From a virus: DNA of 47,591 nucleotides. The position numbers were made by a program, and so were the translations under genes. The notes under the pieces were generated by a model. It was not told where the DNA came from. It did not search any database and was given only the letters and a program-made list of their open reading frames with translations. Shown piece by piece: positions 46,518-47,591 of this stretch. The stretch is from IMG/VR virus record IMGVR_UViG_2162886007_000002, positions 1 to 47,591 of that record; one strand, written 5' to 3'. The first letter of the stretch is position 1. Every line of letters begins with the position of its first letter.

Positions 46518-47447
46518 TTAGATGCCGTAGGCGAAACGGATGGAAAGCGGCTTGTAGATGATAACGCCGCCGGTCTTACCCCAGGCCGGTACTTCGAAGG
46601 TCAGGCCGATTTCCTGCGGTGGCAGGAATTGGAGTTCCAGCGGGATCTCCATGGTCAGCTTGTCCGGGTCCGGGGTGTAAATCGCCATCATGTCAGCGCC
46701 GCCAGTGCCCGCGCCGTCCATTTCGTTAACGGCAACGATGTCGTCCAGCGAAGACAGCCAAGGGCTGTTAGCCACCAGATAGCCCGCGATGGTGGTGTCA
46801 GAGTTCTCCGAACGTGGAGTACTCATAATGTAGTTCCATTGCAGAACCGGCAGGAGCAGGCGGTTAGCGCGCTCTTTCTTGAGGGTCACCGAATACATGG
46901 TGCCGAACAGGTTGTTAACGTCGGCCAGGATTTCGCCGGGGGTTTTCAAGGCCCAGGTGGTGCTGGTACTGACGCCCGGCGCAACAGGCCCAGTTGGGAT
47001 GTTCGGGTTAGTGAGGAAACCCGGCAGACCGGTAGCCGCGTCACCGTACCACGCCACCGTATCGATGGTTTCTTCGCTGCCGCGCTGCACGGCGTTAACC
47101 CGGCGCTGCTCCAGGTTTTTGCCGACCGCTTGGGCCGTCATGATTTCGTCCACGGTGTAGGCGAACGACAGACCGATAGGGCGCACCGGGCTGGTGATTT
47201 GCTCACCGCTAACGTCAGCGCGTGGCAGGTCTTTGGCATAGGAGCTGATGATTTGCGCCATGCCGACACGGTCGTACTGGGTGAAGGTGATGAGTTGGGC
47301 GTAAGCACCGGCTTCGCTGGACACCGGGAACAACTGGCGTGCCATCAAGTCTTGGTACTCGATGTCGTAGGACTTGGCCTTGACGTGCTCCAGTTCGCGG
47401 CGGAAGAAGATGGACGAACTAGCGTCCAGGTTTTTGAACTGTTCCAT
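46518..47447 (-). CDS. major capsid protein (DUF2184, HK97-like fold)
   Basis: 309 residues. The sequence fits DUF2184 phage capsids: an N-terminal helix (SSSIFFRRELEHVKAKSYDI), AQIISSYAKDLPRADVSGEQ, a central DTVAWYGDAATGLPGFLTNP and a beta-rich C-terminal part. Position after protease and cement genes and before DUF4054 supports it. A weak terminator follows. Confidence 0.92.
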   Translation of the reverse strand: MEQFKNLDASSSIFFRRELEHVKAKSYDIEYQDLMARQLFPVSSEAGAYAQLITFTQYDRVGMAQIISSYAKDLPRADVSGEQITSPVRPIGLSFAYTVDEIMTAQAVGKNLEQRRVNAVQRGSEETIDTVAWYGDAATGLPGFLTNPNIPTGPVAPGVSTSTTWALKTPGEILADVNNLFGTMYSVTLKKERANRLLLPVLQWNYIMSTPRSENSDTTIAGYLVANSPWLSSLDDIVAVNEMDGAGTGGADMMAIYTPDPDKLTMEIPLELQFLPPQEIGLTFEVPAWGKTGGVIIYKPLSIRFAYGI

Positions 47448-47489
47448 ATGGGTACTCGCTCTGTAAAGTGTTGGGAAGTTGGGGCCGCG

Positions 47490-47591
47490 TTACGCTACGG
47501 CGTCGGCTTTAACGCGAATGAGCATCAGCGCACCAACTGCGCCGCCCGTTTCCACACGGCTACCCGGAACGGCTACCGCGCCAGCCGCTGC
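47490..47591 (-). CDS. capsid cement/decoration-like protein (C-terminal end)
   Basis: The last 16 residues and stop (AVGALMLIRVKADAVA) of the gene that starts at 414. Bases 47541-47591 repeat 1-51, so this part is the same gene read across the circular joint. It ends 42 bp before the major capsid start. Confidence 0.75.
   Translation of the reverse strand, partial: AAAGAVAVPGSRVETGGAVGALMLIRVKADAVA
47541..47591. repeat. 51-bp terminal redundancy (right copy)
   Basis: Exact copy of positions 1-51; see the left copy. Confidence 0.95.

Noticed and set aside
1-47591. Temperate lifestyle, CRISPR array, tRNA genes
   Set aside because: No integrase, repressor, attachment-like repeat, regular spacer array or tRNA cloverleaf was seen in reading both strands.

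Overview
The window is a complete genome of an obligately lytic, contractile-tailed bacteriophage (myovirus). A 51-bp sequence is repeated exactly at both ends (1-51 = 47541-47591) and a head gene runs across the joint, so the true circular map is 47,540 bp. Tail sheath (DUF3383), tail tube (DUF3277), gp138-type spike, gp25-like and baseplate J proteins show the contractile tail. A spanin pair with an embedded Rz1 lipoprotein shows a Gram-negative host. Moderately high GC and sigma-70-like promoters fit a gamma- or betaproteobacterium, but the host cannot be named. No integrase, excisionase, repressor, transposase, tRNA or CRISPR array was seen. The layout resembles small lytic myoviruses of the AP22 or Bcep781 kind (inference).

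Layout. (1) A leftward late operon starts at about 6.1 kb and runs through the map joint to 33.5 kb: terminase small and large subunits, portal, minor head protein, protease/scaffold, cement, major capsid, connectors, sheath, tube, frameshifted tail chaperones, tape measure with a lysozyme-like domain, baseplate, Gly-rich fibre. A terminator and a consensus promoter overlap at its head. (2) Two short leftward accessory operons lie at 6.1-8.7 kb. (3) An endolysin (leftward, 9.0-9.5 kb) diverges from a rightward holin, holin-like protein, Rz and Rz1 cassette (9.6-10.8 kb). (4) A long leftward accessory operon (16.6 to 10.8 kb) carries many small unknowns, tiny membrane peptides, Cys-rich proteins and a T4 endonuclease V (DenV) homologue. 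(5) A leftward primase-helicase gene (17.2-19.8 kb) diverges from (6) the rightward replication and nucleotide operon (20.1-33.5 kb): duplicated-domain acidic protein, DUF2800 nuclease, ssDNA-binding protein, family A DNA polymerase, VRR-NUC nuclease, SNF2-type helicase, histone-H1-like protein, MazG-dNMP kinase fusion, O-methyltransferase-like protein, thymidylate synthase/dCMP hydroxymethylase-like protein and dCMP deaminase-like protein. Rightward and leftward transcription meet at a bidirectional terminator near 33.49 kb.

The most unusual content is non-coding. Four promoters share TGGACA, a 17-bp spacer and (in three) CAGAAT, and three of them carry an upstream dyad CCGAYCAGCGGTC 11 or 21 bp from the -35 box, exactly one helical turn apart. 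Two 121-bp intergenic elements about 8 kb apart have matching 20-bp inverted arms and a conserved core. A 24-nt ribosome-binding leader is copied exactly in front of two unrelated genes. Together these look like a phage-specific regulon and possibly replication origins that known feature classes do not explain. Product calls rest on motif recognition from the translated sequence; no database search was run.
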